63,666 nucleotides of DNA from Methylobacillus sp. (GTDB lineage Bacteria; Pseudomonadota; Gammaproteobacteria; Burkholderiales; Methylophilaceae). The notes beneath the pieces are model-generated. The model was not told where the DNA came from, made no database searches, and was given only the letters and a program-made list of their open reading frames with translations. Within the stretch, counting starts at the first letter, position 1, and each line of letters starts with the position of its first letter. Shown piece by piece: positions 1-8,215 of the stretch. The stretch spans positions 1-63,666 of the forward strand of contig JABBAU010000008.1 of the NCBI GenBank assembly GCA_018607785.1. Direction: 5' to 3'. The translations under genes were made by a program, and so were the position numbers.

Positions 1-70
1 AACTTACCATTTTTAAAAATAGTTAAAAATTTAACTAAACTCATAATTTATTGTCATAAGAAATATTAAT

Positions 71-1102
71 ATGATTAAAAAACTAATCAAAATATCTGAA
101 AGCCGTCTGCTTCCTGATTTTCTTATCAGGTTTGGCATTAGGCAACTTTTGAAAAAAAGAATAGCTTCGCTCGTCGATAAAGATATTGAAAAGAACCATC
201 AAAAAAAAATGGGCTTTGTTAAGGAAATGAATAATTCCCCTATTGCACTTGTTCCTGAATTAGCCAATGAGCAGCACTATGAAGTGCCCTCAAAGTTCTA
301 TGATTATTGTCTAGGAAGGCAGAAAAAATATAGCTCTTGCTACTGGGATGAAAAAACGAACAACCTTAACCAGTCGGAGAGCTTATCTCTTAAATTAACC
401 TCAGATCATGCATGCCTTGAAAATGGCCAAACAATTCTAGAGCTCGGGTGTGGGTGGGGATCGTTAACGCTTTGGATGGCTAAAAACTTCCCTAAAAGTA
501 AAATCACTGCTGTCTCAAATTCAAAATCTCAAAAATCATATATTCTTAATGAGGCAAAGAAAAGAAAGTTAAAAAATATAAAAGTAATTACCGAAGATAT
601 GAATCAATTTTCTACAAAAGATAAATTCGACAGGGTTGTTTCAGTTGAGATGATTGAACATATGAGAAATCATAAGCAACTCTTTAAAAATATCTCAACT
701 TGGCTCAAACCGAAAGGGATGTTCTTCATGCATATATTTGTGCATCAATCGCAGCCTTACCTTTTTGAAGTTGAAGGCGATGATGATTGGATGAGCCAAT
801 ATTTTTTCTCTGGTGGCATGATGCCATCTAAGGACTTACCCCTTTATTTTCAAGAAAACTTGAAACTGATTAATCAGTGGGATTGGCCTGGTATACATTA
901 TGAAAAAACAGCAAATGCATGGCTAGCAAACCTTGATAAGAATGAAGCTAAAGTATTGCCAGTTTTAAAAACAACTTATGGTGAAAAAGCGGGTGAAATG
1001 TGGTTTCAAAGATGGAGAATCTTCTTTATGGCTTGTGCAGAATTATGGGGATTTAAAAATGGAGCCGAATGGCGTGTTGGTCATTATTTATTCAAAAAAT
1101 GA
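71..1102 (+). CDS. CFA-synthase-like SAM-dependent methyltransferase (343 aa)
   Basis: Class I SAM-dependent methyltransferase of the cyclopropane-fatty-acyl-phospholipid synthase superfamily (COG2230). The SAM-binding motif I ELGCGWG is at residues 124-130, followed by a Rossmann-type core with a VSVEMIEHM segment. At 343 aa it is shorter than true CFA synthases, and it differs from the longer paralogue at 5835-7028. It is the first gene of a tight ten-gene operon and its stop overlaps the next ATG (ATGA). Relatives beside DUF2878, DUF1295, desaturase and DUF1365 genes are presumed to methylate unsaturated acyl chains; the substrate here is inferred, not shown. The 70 bases upstream contain no promoter I could identify. 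Confidence 0.85.
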   Translation: MIKKLIKISESRLLPDFLIRFGIRQLLKKRIASLVDKDIEKNHQKKMGFVKEMNNSPIALVPELANEQHYEVPSKFYDYCLGRQKKYSSCYWDEKTNNLNQSESLSLKLTSDHACLENGQTILELGCGWGSLTLWMAKNFPKSKITAVSNSKSQKSYILNEAKKRKLKNIKVITEDMNQFSTKDKFDRVVSVEMIEHMRNHKQLFKNISTWLKPKGMFFMHIFVHQSQPYLFEVEGDDDWMSQYFFSGGMMPSKDLPLYFQENLKLINQWDWPGIHYEKTANAWLANLDKNEAKVLPVLKTTYGEKAGEMWFQRWRIFFMACAELWGFKNGAEWRVGHYLFKK

Positions 1103-1611
1103 TATTTAAGATAACAAATTTCATTCTTTTTCAAGCCGCATGGTTTATCTGTGTATTAGGGGCAGCGTATGATCAAACTTATCCTGCCCTCGCGATTTCT
1201 TTAGTGATATTACTTATACATTTTGCACTCATAAAAAATAGATTATTAGAATTAAAACTTATTGTAATTGCAGGTATATTCGGGCTTTTGTTTGATGGGG
1301 CACTTCTAAATTTTAACTTAATTTTATATAACGATCCGGGACTCCCCTACCCACTTACGCCAATTTGGATCGTAATGTTGTGGATGATTTTTGCAATGAC
1401 TCTTAATCATAGCTTAGCTTGGCTCAGTCAAAAAATATATTTGTCCATCCTCTTTGGAGCTTTAGGTGGTCCATTGGCCTATATTGCTGGTGAGAAATTA
1501 GGTGCAATCTCTTTATTAAGTACAAATTCGATTATTTCTCTAAGTATAGGTTGGGCGGTAATTACACCTATATTATTAATTATCGCAAACAAGTTGAATA
1601 AAAATGCTTGA
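1099..1611 (+). CDS. DUF2878 family integral membrane protein
   Basis: Small, very hydrophobic protein (170 aa) with about five membrane segments, matching DUF2878, a family of unknown function found beside CFA-like methyltransferases and DUF1295. I start it at the ATG at 1099 (protein begins MIFKITNF) because this forms an ATGA overlap with the preceding stop; an upstream in-frame start at 1069 would lie inside the previous gene. Its 3' end overlaps the next gene by 8 nt, implying translational coupling. It probably acts in the inner membrane with the lipid-modifying enzymes of this operon. No catalytic residues are recognisable. Confidence 0.75.
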   Translation: MIFKITNFILFQAAWFICVLGAAYDQTYPALAISLVILLIHFALIKNRLLELKLIVIAGIFGLLFDGALLNFNLILYNDPGLPYPLTPIWIVMLWMIFAMTLNHSLAWLSQKIYLSILFGALGGPLAYIAGEKLGAISLLSTNSIISLSIGWAVITPILLIIANKLNKNA

Positions 1612-2362
1612 TACATATATTACGATTGTTATGTATTTTCTTGCATTCGGCCTAGTTGGATGGGCACTAAGTCTGTATTTAAAAAATGTGACTCATGTTG
1701 ATAGTATGTGGGCTCTTTTCCCACTATTAGGATCAGTGGTTTGTATTCAAAAATTTCCTTTAAACTCAATAGAATTAATTTTTTCATTTTTTATAATTTT
1801 ATGGTCATTGAGACTATTTCTATATCTGACTAAAAGAAATTGGGGAAAGCAAGAAGATAAAAGATATCAGGTGATTAGACAAAATAATGAGCCTTTTTTT
1901 AAATATAAAAGCCTTTATATAATTTTCTGGTTACAAGCGATGATGGCATCAGTCCTGATGATATCAATTATTCCAATCTATACGGATAATTTATCGATCA
2001 ACCCTATATCCATTATCGGGATTTCAATTGCCTTTTTTGGTTTAGCTTATGAAGCGATTGCTGATTGGCAACTTTCAAGATTTCTCAAAAACAATAAAAA
2101 CCAAGTTATGGATCAAGGATTATGGTATCACTCGAGACACCCCAATTATTTTGGTGAATTTTTGGTTTGGTGGGGTATTTATCTAATTTCATTTAATGGA
2201 CTATATTCTTTTACTATTTTATCTCCTTTACTTATGAGTCTGCTATTATTTAAGGTATCCGGTGCGGAACTATTAGAAAGCACAATCGTCAGTAGAAGAC
2301 CAGGGTATGAAAAATACATACAAGATACCTCGATGTTTTTCCCTTGGTTTAAGAAAAAGTAA
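1604..2362 (+). CDS. DUF1295 membrane protein (steroid 5-alpha-reductase C-terminal-like)
   Basis: Polytopic membrane protein of 252 aa. The C-terminal motif RHPNYFGE at residues 178-185 is the signature of DUF1295, related to the steroid 5-alpha-reductase C-terminal and isoprenylcysteine methyltransferase folds. These families bind NADPH or SAM near that motif and act on lipid substrates within the membrane. The start overlaps the DUF2878 gene by 8 nt. In many proteobacteria DUF1295 travels with DUF2878, a CFA-like methyltransferase and a flavoprotein, so a reductase or methyltransferase step in fatty-acyl modification is the likely role; the reaction is unproven. Confidence 0.82.
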   Translation: MLDTYITIVMYFLAFGLVGWALSLYLKNVTHVDSMWALFPLLGSVVCIQKFPLNSIELIFSFFIILWSLRLFLYLTKRNWGKQEDKRYQVIRQNNEPFFKYKSLYIIFWLQAMMASVLMISIIPIYTDNLSINPISIIGISIAFFGLAYEAIADWQLSRFLKNNKNQVMDQGLWYHSRHPNYFGEFLVWWGIYLISFNGLYSFTILSPLLMSLLLFKVSGAELLESTIVSRRPGYEKYIQDTSMFFPWFKKK

Positions 2363-2401
2363 GATTCTAAATTAATATTTAACTTTAAATAAATTTTATA
2401 A

Positions 2402-2917
2402 ATGACTATTATTAAACAATTTTTTTTAATTTTTATCTTAAGCGGATGTGCAATGAAATCAACTCAGATTAAAACAGTCGATTATGTGGATATCGATAAA
2501 TTTATGGGCGATTGGTATGTGCTCGCACACATTCCGTCCTATGTAGAAAAAAATGCCTTTAACGCAATCGAATCATATAAACTGAATGAAGACGGATCAA
2601 TCTCTACGACATTCACTTTTAACGAAGGGTCAGTCAATGGGCCAGTTAAAACTTATCATCCGAAAGGTTTTGTGATTCCTGATACAAATAATGCTGAATG
2701 GGGAATGCAATTTATATGGCCAATTAAAGCGCAGTATAAAATTGCTTACCTTGATAATGACTACCAGGTGACTATAGTTGCCAGAGATAAACTTGACTAT
2801 GTTTGGTTGATGTCCAGAACAAAAAGTTTGCCTCATGACGAAATGATTAAATTTAGAGAGATGATAGAGCAAATGGGTTATAACTTAGATGATTATAGAG
2901 AAATAGAACAAGAATGA
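2402..2917 (+). CDS. blc: Lipocalin family lipoprotein (Blc-like)
   Basis: Bacterial lipocalin of 171 aa. The N-terminus is a lipoprotein signal ending in the lipobox LSGC (Cys16), so the protein should be lipid-anchored, probably in the outer membrane. The lipocalin signature GDWYVLAHIP follows near residues 36-45, and a long beta-rich body matches Blc length (about 170-177 aa). Blc binds lysophospholipids and fatty acids, which suits its place between DUF1295 and the fatty-acid desaturase, where it may carry or bind modified lipids. The stop overlaps the desaturase start by 4 nt. Confidence 0.9.
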   Translation: MTIIKQFFLIFILSGCAMKSTQIKTVDYVDIDKFMGDWYVLAHIPSYVEKNAFNAIESYKLNEDGSISTTFTFNEGSVNGPVKTYHPKGFVIPDTNNAEWGMQFIWPIKAQYKIAYLDNDYQVTIVARDKLDYVWLMSRTKSLPHDEMIKFREMIEQMGYNLDDYREIEQE

Positions 2918-3858
2918 GGCTCATAAAATACTTTCTAGGTCTAATTGATAACAGAATCGTTGAAAATAAATACCAAAAAATAAATTTTGGAGAGTATGAG
3001 GTCGATTGGCTCAGGGTAATACCATTCATATTGATCCATTTAGCAATTTTTACAGTTTTTTTTGTAGGTTTTAGTTACACAGCTTTTTTTGTATTCGTCG
3101 CAATGTATGGTCTCAGAATGTTTGCCATCACCGGATTCTACCATCGTTATTTTTCCCATAAAGCTTTCAAGACAAGTCGAATAGTACAATTTATTTTCGC
3201 TGTTATTGGAGCCTCGGCGGTACAAAGAGGTCCTATTTGGTGGGCTGCACATCATCGCGGACATCACGTCCATTCGGATACTGAACATGATAAACATTCA
3301 CCTAAATCACATGGTTTTTTTTGGAGTCACGTCGGTTGGTTTTTATCTAAAGCAAACTTTATGACACACCAAAAACTTGTAAAAGAATTGATTAGATTCC
3401 CTGAACTAAGACTCATTGATAGGTTTGATATTCTAATTCCAATCATTACTTGTATAGGTCTGTTCTTTTTCGGACAGTATTTAGGTACAAATTTTCCGCA
3501 ATTGATGACAAATGGATGGCAACTTGTTGTTTGGGGATTTATTCTTTCCACTGTATTGCTTTATCACACCACATTTTTAGTAAATTCAGTAGCTCATATT
3601 TGGGGGAAAAAAAGATATAAAACGAAAGATTCTAGTAAAAATAATATGCTGATCGCCCTTCTCACATTTGGAGAGGGTTGGCATAACAACCACCACCATT
3701 TCCCTGGATCAGCTAATCAAGGATTTTATTGGTGGGAAATTGATATTACCTACTACCTCTTAAAATTTATGTCTTTCTTAGGTTTGATATGGGATATAAG
3801 AAAAATTTCTCCTGTTTTGCGCGAATCTAATAAGATTAATCAAAAACCCTCCCCTTAA
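2914..3858 (+). CDS. Acyl-CoA/acyl-lipid delta-9-type fatty acid desaturase
   Basis: Integral-membrane di-iron desaturase of 314 aa. The three histidine boxes are visible: HRYFSH (77-82), HHRGHH (113-118) and HNNHHH (257-262), with a further NSVAH histidine at 228. Two pairs of hydrophobic segments flank the boxes as expected. It would insert a cis double bond into a saturated acyl chain using O2 and an electron donor, and the product would suit the CFA-like methyltransferases of the same operon. It overlaps blc by 4 nt and precedes the flavoprotein by 3 nt. Confidence 0.92.
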   Translation: MRLIKYFLGLIDNRIVENKYQKINFGEYEVDWLRVIPFILIHLAIFTVFFVGFSYTAFFVFVAMYGLRMFAITGFYHRYFSHKAFKTSRIVQFIFAVIGASAVQRGPIWWAAHHRGHHVHSDTEHDKHSPKSHGFFWSHVGWFLSKANFMTHQKLVKELIRFPELRLIDRFDILIPIITCIGLFFFGQYLGTNFPQLMTNGWQLVVWGFILSTVLLYHTTFLVNSVAHIWGKKRYKTKDSSKNNMLIALLTFGEGWHNNHHHFPGSANQGFYWWEIDITYYLLKFMSFLGLIWDIRKISPVLRESNKINQKPSP

Positions 3859-3861
3859 TCT

Positions 3862-5097
3862 ATGAAGGTCGCAGTCATTGGCTCAGGGATCTCAGGAAAC
3901 ACCCTTGCCTACCTTTTAAATAAAAATCATGATGTAACTTTATATGAAAAAGAAAAGCGCATAGGCGGCCATTCTCATACGCACAGTATAGTAATTAACA
4001 ATAGAAAGATAAATGTTGACACAGGATTTATCGTATTTAACAAAAAAACGTATCCCTTATTTACCTCATTACTCGATAACCTTGGAGTAAAGTATGAAAA
4101 TAGTAATATGAGCTTTAGCGTTTTTTCAAAAAAGAACAATTTTGAATACAATGGAACATCACTCAATAGCCTATTTTCTCAAAGAAAGAACATTTTAAAT
4201 TTTAAATTTATAAGGATGATTTTTGAAATTTTAAGGTTTAATAAAGAGGCCATTAAACTTAAATCAAAAACTATTCTTCTTAATCAATATCTTAAAAAAA
4301 ATAATTATTCTGAGTATTTTTGTGATAATTATATTCTCCCGATGGGGGCAGCTATCTGGTCATCAGATATCAAAACGATTCTAAATTTTCCTGCACATTT
4401 TTTTATATCTTTCTTTAAAAATCACGGCATGCTTTCTATAAATGATCGTCCCCAATGGCTCACAATAAAAGGTGGTTCTCAAGAATATGTTAAAAAATTA
4501 ACTAGTTACTTTAAAAATAATATTAGATTGAATAGTAAAATAAAAAGTGTAGTGAGAAATAAAGATTATATTGAGATTGAAGATAATCAATCTAAAGAGA
4601 AATATGATTACGTTTTTTTTGCTTGCCATAGCAATGAGGTGCTTGAAATTCTAGAAAAACCAACAACCAATGAGGTTGAAATTCTTAAAGCCTTACCCTA
4701 TCAACAAAACAATGTCATTCTTCATACCGATAGCACTGTGATGCCTAAAAATAAATTATCTTGGGCTGCATGGAATTACAATATAGATAGCCAAAAAGAA
4801 TCACCCGTTACACTTACTTACAACATGAATATTCTACAAAATATTAAGTCCAAAGATGATCTTTTAGTGACCTTAAATCCAAAAAATCCTATACCAAAAG
4901 AAAAAATAATAAAAAAATTAGAATATGGGCATCCAAAATTTTCTAAAGAAAGTATTTTTGCTCAAAAAAATAATAAAAAGATTTCAGGTAAAAATCGATC
5001 TTTTTATGCAGGTGCATATTGGGGGAAAGGTTTTCATGAGGATGGTGTTAAAAGCGCCTACGAAGCAGTCAAAATTTTTGAAGGAATTATAAAGTAA
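3862..5097 (+). CDS. NAD/FAD-binding amine-oxidase-like flavoprotein (COG2907 type)
   Basis: FAD-dependent oxidoreductase of 411 aa with an N-terminal Rossmann motif GSGISG (residues 7-12) and the flavin amine-oxidase family C-terminus (YAGAYWGKGFHEDG), typical of the COG2907 proteins found directly before DUF1365 and a CFA synthase. In Alphaproteobacteria, flavoproteins in comparable clusters act as acyl-chain desaturases in furan or methylated fatty-acid synthesis; this role is inferred from context. It follows the desaturase with a 3-nt gap and is followed by DUF1365 after 4 nt. Confidence 0.88.
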   Translation: MKVAVIGSGISGNTLAYLLNKNHDVTLYEKEKRIGGHSHTHSIVINNRKINVDTGFIVFNKKTYPLFTSLLDNLGVKYENSNMSFSVFSKKNNFEYNGTSLNSLFSQRKNILNFKFIRMIFEILRFNKEAIKLKSKTILLNQYLKKNNYSEYFCDNYILPMGAAIWSSDIKTILNFPAHFFISFFKNHGMLSINDRPQWLTIKGGSQEYVKKLTSYFKNNIRLNSKIKSVVRNKDYIEIEDNQSKEKYDYVFFACHSNEVLEILEKPTTNEVEILKALPYQQNNVILHTDSTVMPKNKLSWAAWNYNIDSQKESPVTLTYNMNILQNIKSKDDLLVTLNPKNPIPKEKIIKKLEYGHPKFSKESIFAQKNNKKISGKNRSFYAGAYWGKGFHEDGVKSAYEAVKIFEGIIK

Positions 5098-5101
5098 TCA
5101 A

Positions 5102-5833
5102 ATGCATTCAATATATAAAGGGACTATTTCTCATTCAAGAATAAAGGACGCCCATCACTCCTTTACCTATAAAACGTCAATGTTATTTCTTGACATTGAT
5201 GATATTGAAAGTGCTTTTAGCAAAAATTTTTTTTGGAGTTACGAAAAATTTAATGTAGCAGCATTCTATAGAAAAGATTTTTTTGGAGATCCAGCTAAAC
5301 CCCTTAAAGATGAGATTGTTAAATTAGTTTCAAAAAAACTTAATTATAAAGTGAATGGAAAAATCTTCCTTCTTACCACCATCAGATTTTTTGGTTACTG
5401 CTTTAATCCAGTTAGTTTTTATTACTGTTTCGATAACAATAAAAAACTAATAACAATCGTTTCACACATAACAAATACCCCATGGGAGGAAACTCACGCA
5501 TATGTTCATGACTGTAAGAAAATAAGGGGAGGCACAAAAAACTTTGTATTTAAAAAAGCCTTTCACGTCTCTCCTTTTCTTCCGATGGATCTTGAATATA
5601 ATTGGAGGTTTACTGAGCCCAAAGATTTTTTATTTGTATCAATGGAATGCTTCAAAGACCAAAAAAAATATTTCAATGCTTCATTGAGATTAACCAATCA
5701 AGCATGGAGCACTTATGCATTAAATAAGCTTTTATTTCTATCATTTCCGATGAGCTTAAAAGCGATTATCAGTATTTATTGGAATGCATTAATATTATAT
5801 TTTAAAAAAGTAAAGTTTTATCCTCATCCATAA
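5102..5833 (+). CDS. DUF1365 family protein
   Basis: A 243-aa protein of DUF1365 (COG3496), a family found almost always between a COG2907 flavoprotein and a CFA synthase, exactly as here. The conserved central block FGYCFNPVSFYYC and a following ETHAY segment are visible. The biochemical role of the family is unknown; an accessory function in making cyclopropane, methylated or furan fatty acids is inferred from the recurrent gene order. One nucleotide separates it from the next gene. Confidence 0.88.
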   Translation: MHSIYKGTISHSRIKDAHHSFTYKTSMLFLDIDDIESAFSKNFFWSYEKFNVAAFYRKDFFGDPAKPLKDEIVKLVSKKLNYKVNGKIFLLTTIRFFGYCFNPVSFYYCFDNNKKLITIVSHITNTPWEETHAYVHDCKKIRGGTKNFVFKKAFHVSPFLPMDLEYNWRFTEPKDFLFVSMECFKDQKKYFNASLRLTNQAWSTYALNKLLFLSFPMSLKAIISIYWNALILYFKKVKFYPHP

Positions 5834-5834
5834 T

Positions 5835-7028
5835 ATGAATCAATTTTATAAAAAAGTCATTCATCAAAAACTCAGTCAAATTGATGATGCGCATGTAATC
5901 ATAGAGGACGGTGAATCAATAAAGAGGTATGGTAACCCCAAACTGCTCACAGCAAAAATTATTGTCTTAAATCCCAACTTTTATAAAAGTATTTTTTTTG
6001 GTGGGTCTATTGGGGCAAGTGAATCTTTTATCAGAAGAGAATGGAGCAGCCCAAACCTGACAAAAGTTATCCGAGTTTTAGCACGGAATACTGAGGCCCA
6101 AGATAAGCTTGAAAACTTTTTTAGTTTTCTCTTTCAGCCTATCTTAAAAGTTATTCATAAATTAAATGAAAATACAGTCAAAGGCAGTAAAAAAAACATA
6201 TCCCGCCATTACGACTTGAGTAATAATTTTTTTAAATTATTTTTAGATAAAAGGATGATGTATTCATCAGCAATATATAAAACAAAAAGTACAACTTTAG
6301 AAAATGCTGCAGCGCATAAGTTGGATGTTATATGTAAAAAACTTCACCTTAGTAAATCTGACCATGTTATTGAAATAGGTTCGGGATGGGGTGGCTTTGC
6401 GATATATGCCGCGAAAAATTATGGCTGTAAAGTAACAACCACTACGATATCCATTGAGCAATATAATTATACAAAAAATAAAATTAAGGCTATGGGCCTT
6501 AGTAAACAAATAAAGGTTTTACTAAAAGATTATCGATTACTTAATGGGAAATACGACAAGCTTGTTTCAATTGAAATGATTGAAGCTGTGGGCCACCAAT
6601 TTTATGATGAATATTTCAAAGTAATCAGTCGGCTGCTCAAAAAAGAAGGTGATGCATTAATACAAGCAATTACTATCAAAGACCAAAGATATTCACATTC
6701 AATTAAATCAGTTGATTTTATTCAAAAATATATTTTTCCAGGAAGCTGCATTCCTTCCCTTACTGCAATCCAAAATAGCCTCACAAACTCAACTGATTTA
6801 GTAATCAATGAGATAAGAGATATTGGGTGTCATTACGCAAGAACACTTGCAGATTGGAGAAAAAACTTTATAAAAAATAAACAAAAAATTCAAAAATTAG
6901 GATTTGATGATGAATTTTTAAGAATGTGGCTATTTTATTTTGCCTACTGTGAGGGAGGCTTTGAAGAGAAGGTTATTAGCGATGTTCACCTACATATTAC
7001 TAAGCCAGGCTATAGAAATTCTTTATGA
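5835..7028 (+). CDS. cfa: Cyclopropane-fatty-acyl-phospholipid synthase
   Basis: Full-length CFA synthase family protein of 397 aa. The block RHYDLSNNFFKLFLD (residues 124-138) and SAM motif I EIGSGWGG (180-187) are characteristic. It would transfer a methylene or methyl group from SAM to the double bond of phospholipid acyl chains at the membrane surface. Placed after DUF1365 it completes the classic flavoprotein-DUF1365-Cfa trio, and with the shorter paralogue at 71-1102 gives this operon two CFA-like enzymes. The last codons overlap the next gene by 4 nt (ATGA). Confidence 0.9.
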   Translation: MNQFYKKVIHQKLSQIDDAHVIIEDGESIKRYGNPKLLTAKIIVLNPNFYKSIFFGGSIGASESFIRREWSSPNLTKVIRVLARNTEAQDKLENFFSFLFQPILKVIHKLNENTVKGSKKNISRHYDLSNNFFKLFLDKRMMYSSAIYKTKSTTLENAAAHKLDVICKKLHLSKSDHVIEIGSGWGGFAIYAAKNYGCKVTTTTISIEQYNYTKNKIKAMGLSKQIKVLLKDYRLLNGKYDKLVSIEMIEAVGHQFYDEYFKVISRLLKKEGDALIQAITIKDQRYSHSIKSVDFIQKYIFPGSCIPSLTAIQNSLTNSTDLVINEIRDIGCHYARTLADWRKNFIKNKQKIQKLGFDDEFLRMWLFYFAYCEGGFEEKVISDVHLHITKPGYRNSL

Positions 7029-8215
7029 GTATTGACAATAAAACAGCTCTAATCGTGGGAGCAGGCATTGCGGGCTCTAGTCTAGCTTTTCAATTAGCTA
7101 AGAGAGATTATCAGGTAACGTTGTTAGATGATAATAATCATGATGAGATAGAAATTTTTTTCAATAAAGCTGTTGAGGTGTCACCTCATTTTATGTTAAA
7201 CAATACAAGTTATAACGCTCTAATGACCAAAGCCTCTAAATTCTCATACCAACTTATAAAGGACTTTAATTTCTCAAAAAAGGACTCTCTTATGGATGGA
7301 GTTGTAAAACTTTATGAAGAAAATGAGTCAGAAAAACTAATAGAAAAAGTTGCTTCCCTTGATATTGAAAAATCTGCTTTTAAATACTTACAAAAAGAAA
7401 TTATTAAAAAAAAATATCGTATTGATGATAAAGCTGGTATCTATTTTAAATATGGTGGTTGGGTTTCACCAAAAAAGCTCTGCTCAACTCTCATTAAACA
7501 TAAGAATATAAAATTTATTCCGAAATCAAGTGTTGTTAAAATTGGTCAAAAAAAAGCTCAATGGATTATCAGTTGTCAAAATTCAAATAATTACAATGCC
7601 TCAAACCTTATATTTTGCAATTCATTTTCAATTAATAAGATTGATTTATTTAAAGATATATATCTTAAAAAAAATAGAGGCCAAATTAATTGGCTTCCCA
7701 GTAACGGAAATACTAAATACAAAGAAATTATCTCTGATAAAGGATATTTAATTCCTAATGTCGAGGGGTTAGATATTTTTGGATCGACTTATGAAAGAGA
7801 TAATGAAAATAAAGAATTATCAGTAAGTGATTTTGAAAAAAATCTCAAAACTTATAAAAAATTAGGTGGGGAACGCTTTGATCAAAATAAATCTATTGTT
7901 AAGGGTTGGGTTGGTATGAGAGCTGTTACTCATGATCGAAATCCTATTGTGGGTAAGGTACTTGATAATTCAAATGATCTAAATAAAAAACCTCATTCAC
8001 TCAATGAATTAAGTTACTACCCTAATCTTTTTATAAATATTGGATATGGATCACGAGGTTATACGCTTGCTCCCTTTATTTCAAAGTCATTGGCCTCAAT
8101 GATTGATTCGACTGAATCATCTGAAGATGAATTTTTTTTAAATTATCTAAACCCATATAGGAGTTGGTTTAAAAAAATTGGGCTCAGAAAACAAATGCTT
8201 TTAAATACCATATGA
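7025..8215 (+). CDS. DAO-family FAD oxidoreductase resembling the MnmC C-terminal domain
   Basis: FAD-dependent oxidoreductase of 396 aa with GAGIAG at residues 12-17 and a D-amino-acid-oxidase fold. The late motifs GMRAVTHDRNPIVG and GYGSRGYTLAP match the C-terminal oxidase domain of MnmC, which removes the carboxymethyl group from cmnm5U34 in tRNA. The N-terminal methyltransferase domain of bifunctional MnmC is absent, so it would need a separate methyltransferase, or it may oxidise another substrate, since it sits in a lipid operon. It overlaps cfa by 4 nt and the following gene by 4 nt. Fold confident; substrate uncertain. Confidence 0.68.
   Translation: MSIDNKTALIVGAGIAGSSLAFQLAKRDYQVTLLDDNNHDEIEIFFNKAVEVSPHFMLNNTSYNALMTKASKFSYQLIKDFNFSKKDSLMDGVVKLYEENESEKLIEKVASLDIEKSAFKYLQKEIIKKKYRIDDKAGIYFKYGGWVSPKKLCSTLIKHKNIKFIPKSSVVKIGQKKAQWIISCQNSNNYNASNLIFCNSFSINKIDLFKDIYLKKNRGQINWLPSNGNTKYKEIISDKGYLIPNVEGLDIFGSTYERDNENKELSVSDFEKNLKTYKKLGGERFDQNKSIVKGWVGMRAVTHDRNPIVGKVLDNSNDLNKKPHSLNELSYYPNLFINIGYGSRGYTLAPFISKSLASMIDSTESSEDEFFLNYLNPYRSWFKKIGLRKQMLLNTI

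Noticed and set aside
1069-1098. Upstream start for the DUF2878 gene
   Set aside because: It lies within the methyltransferase gene; the ATG at 1099 gives a standard ATGA overlap.
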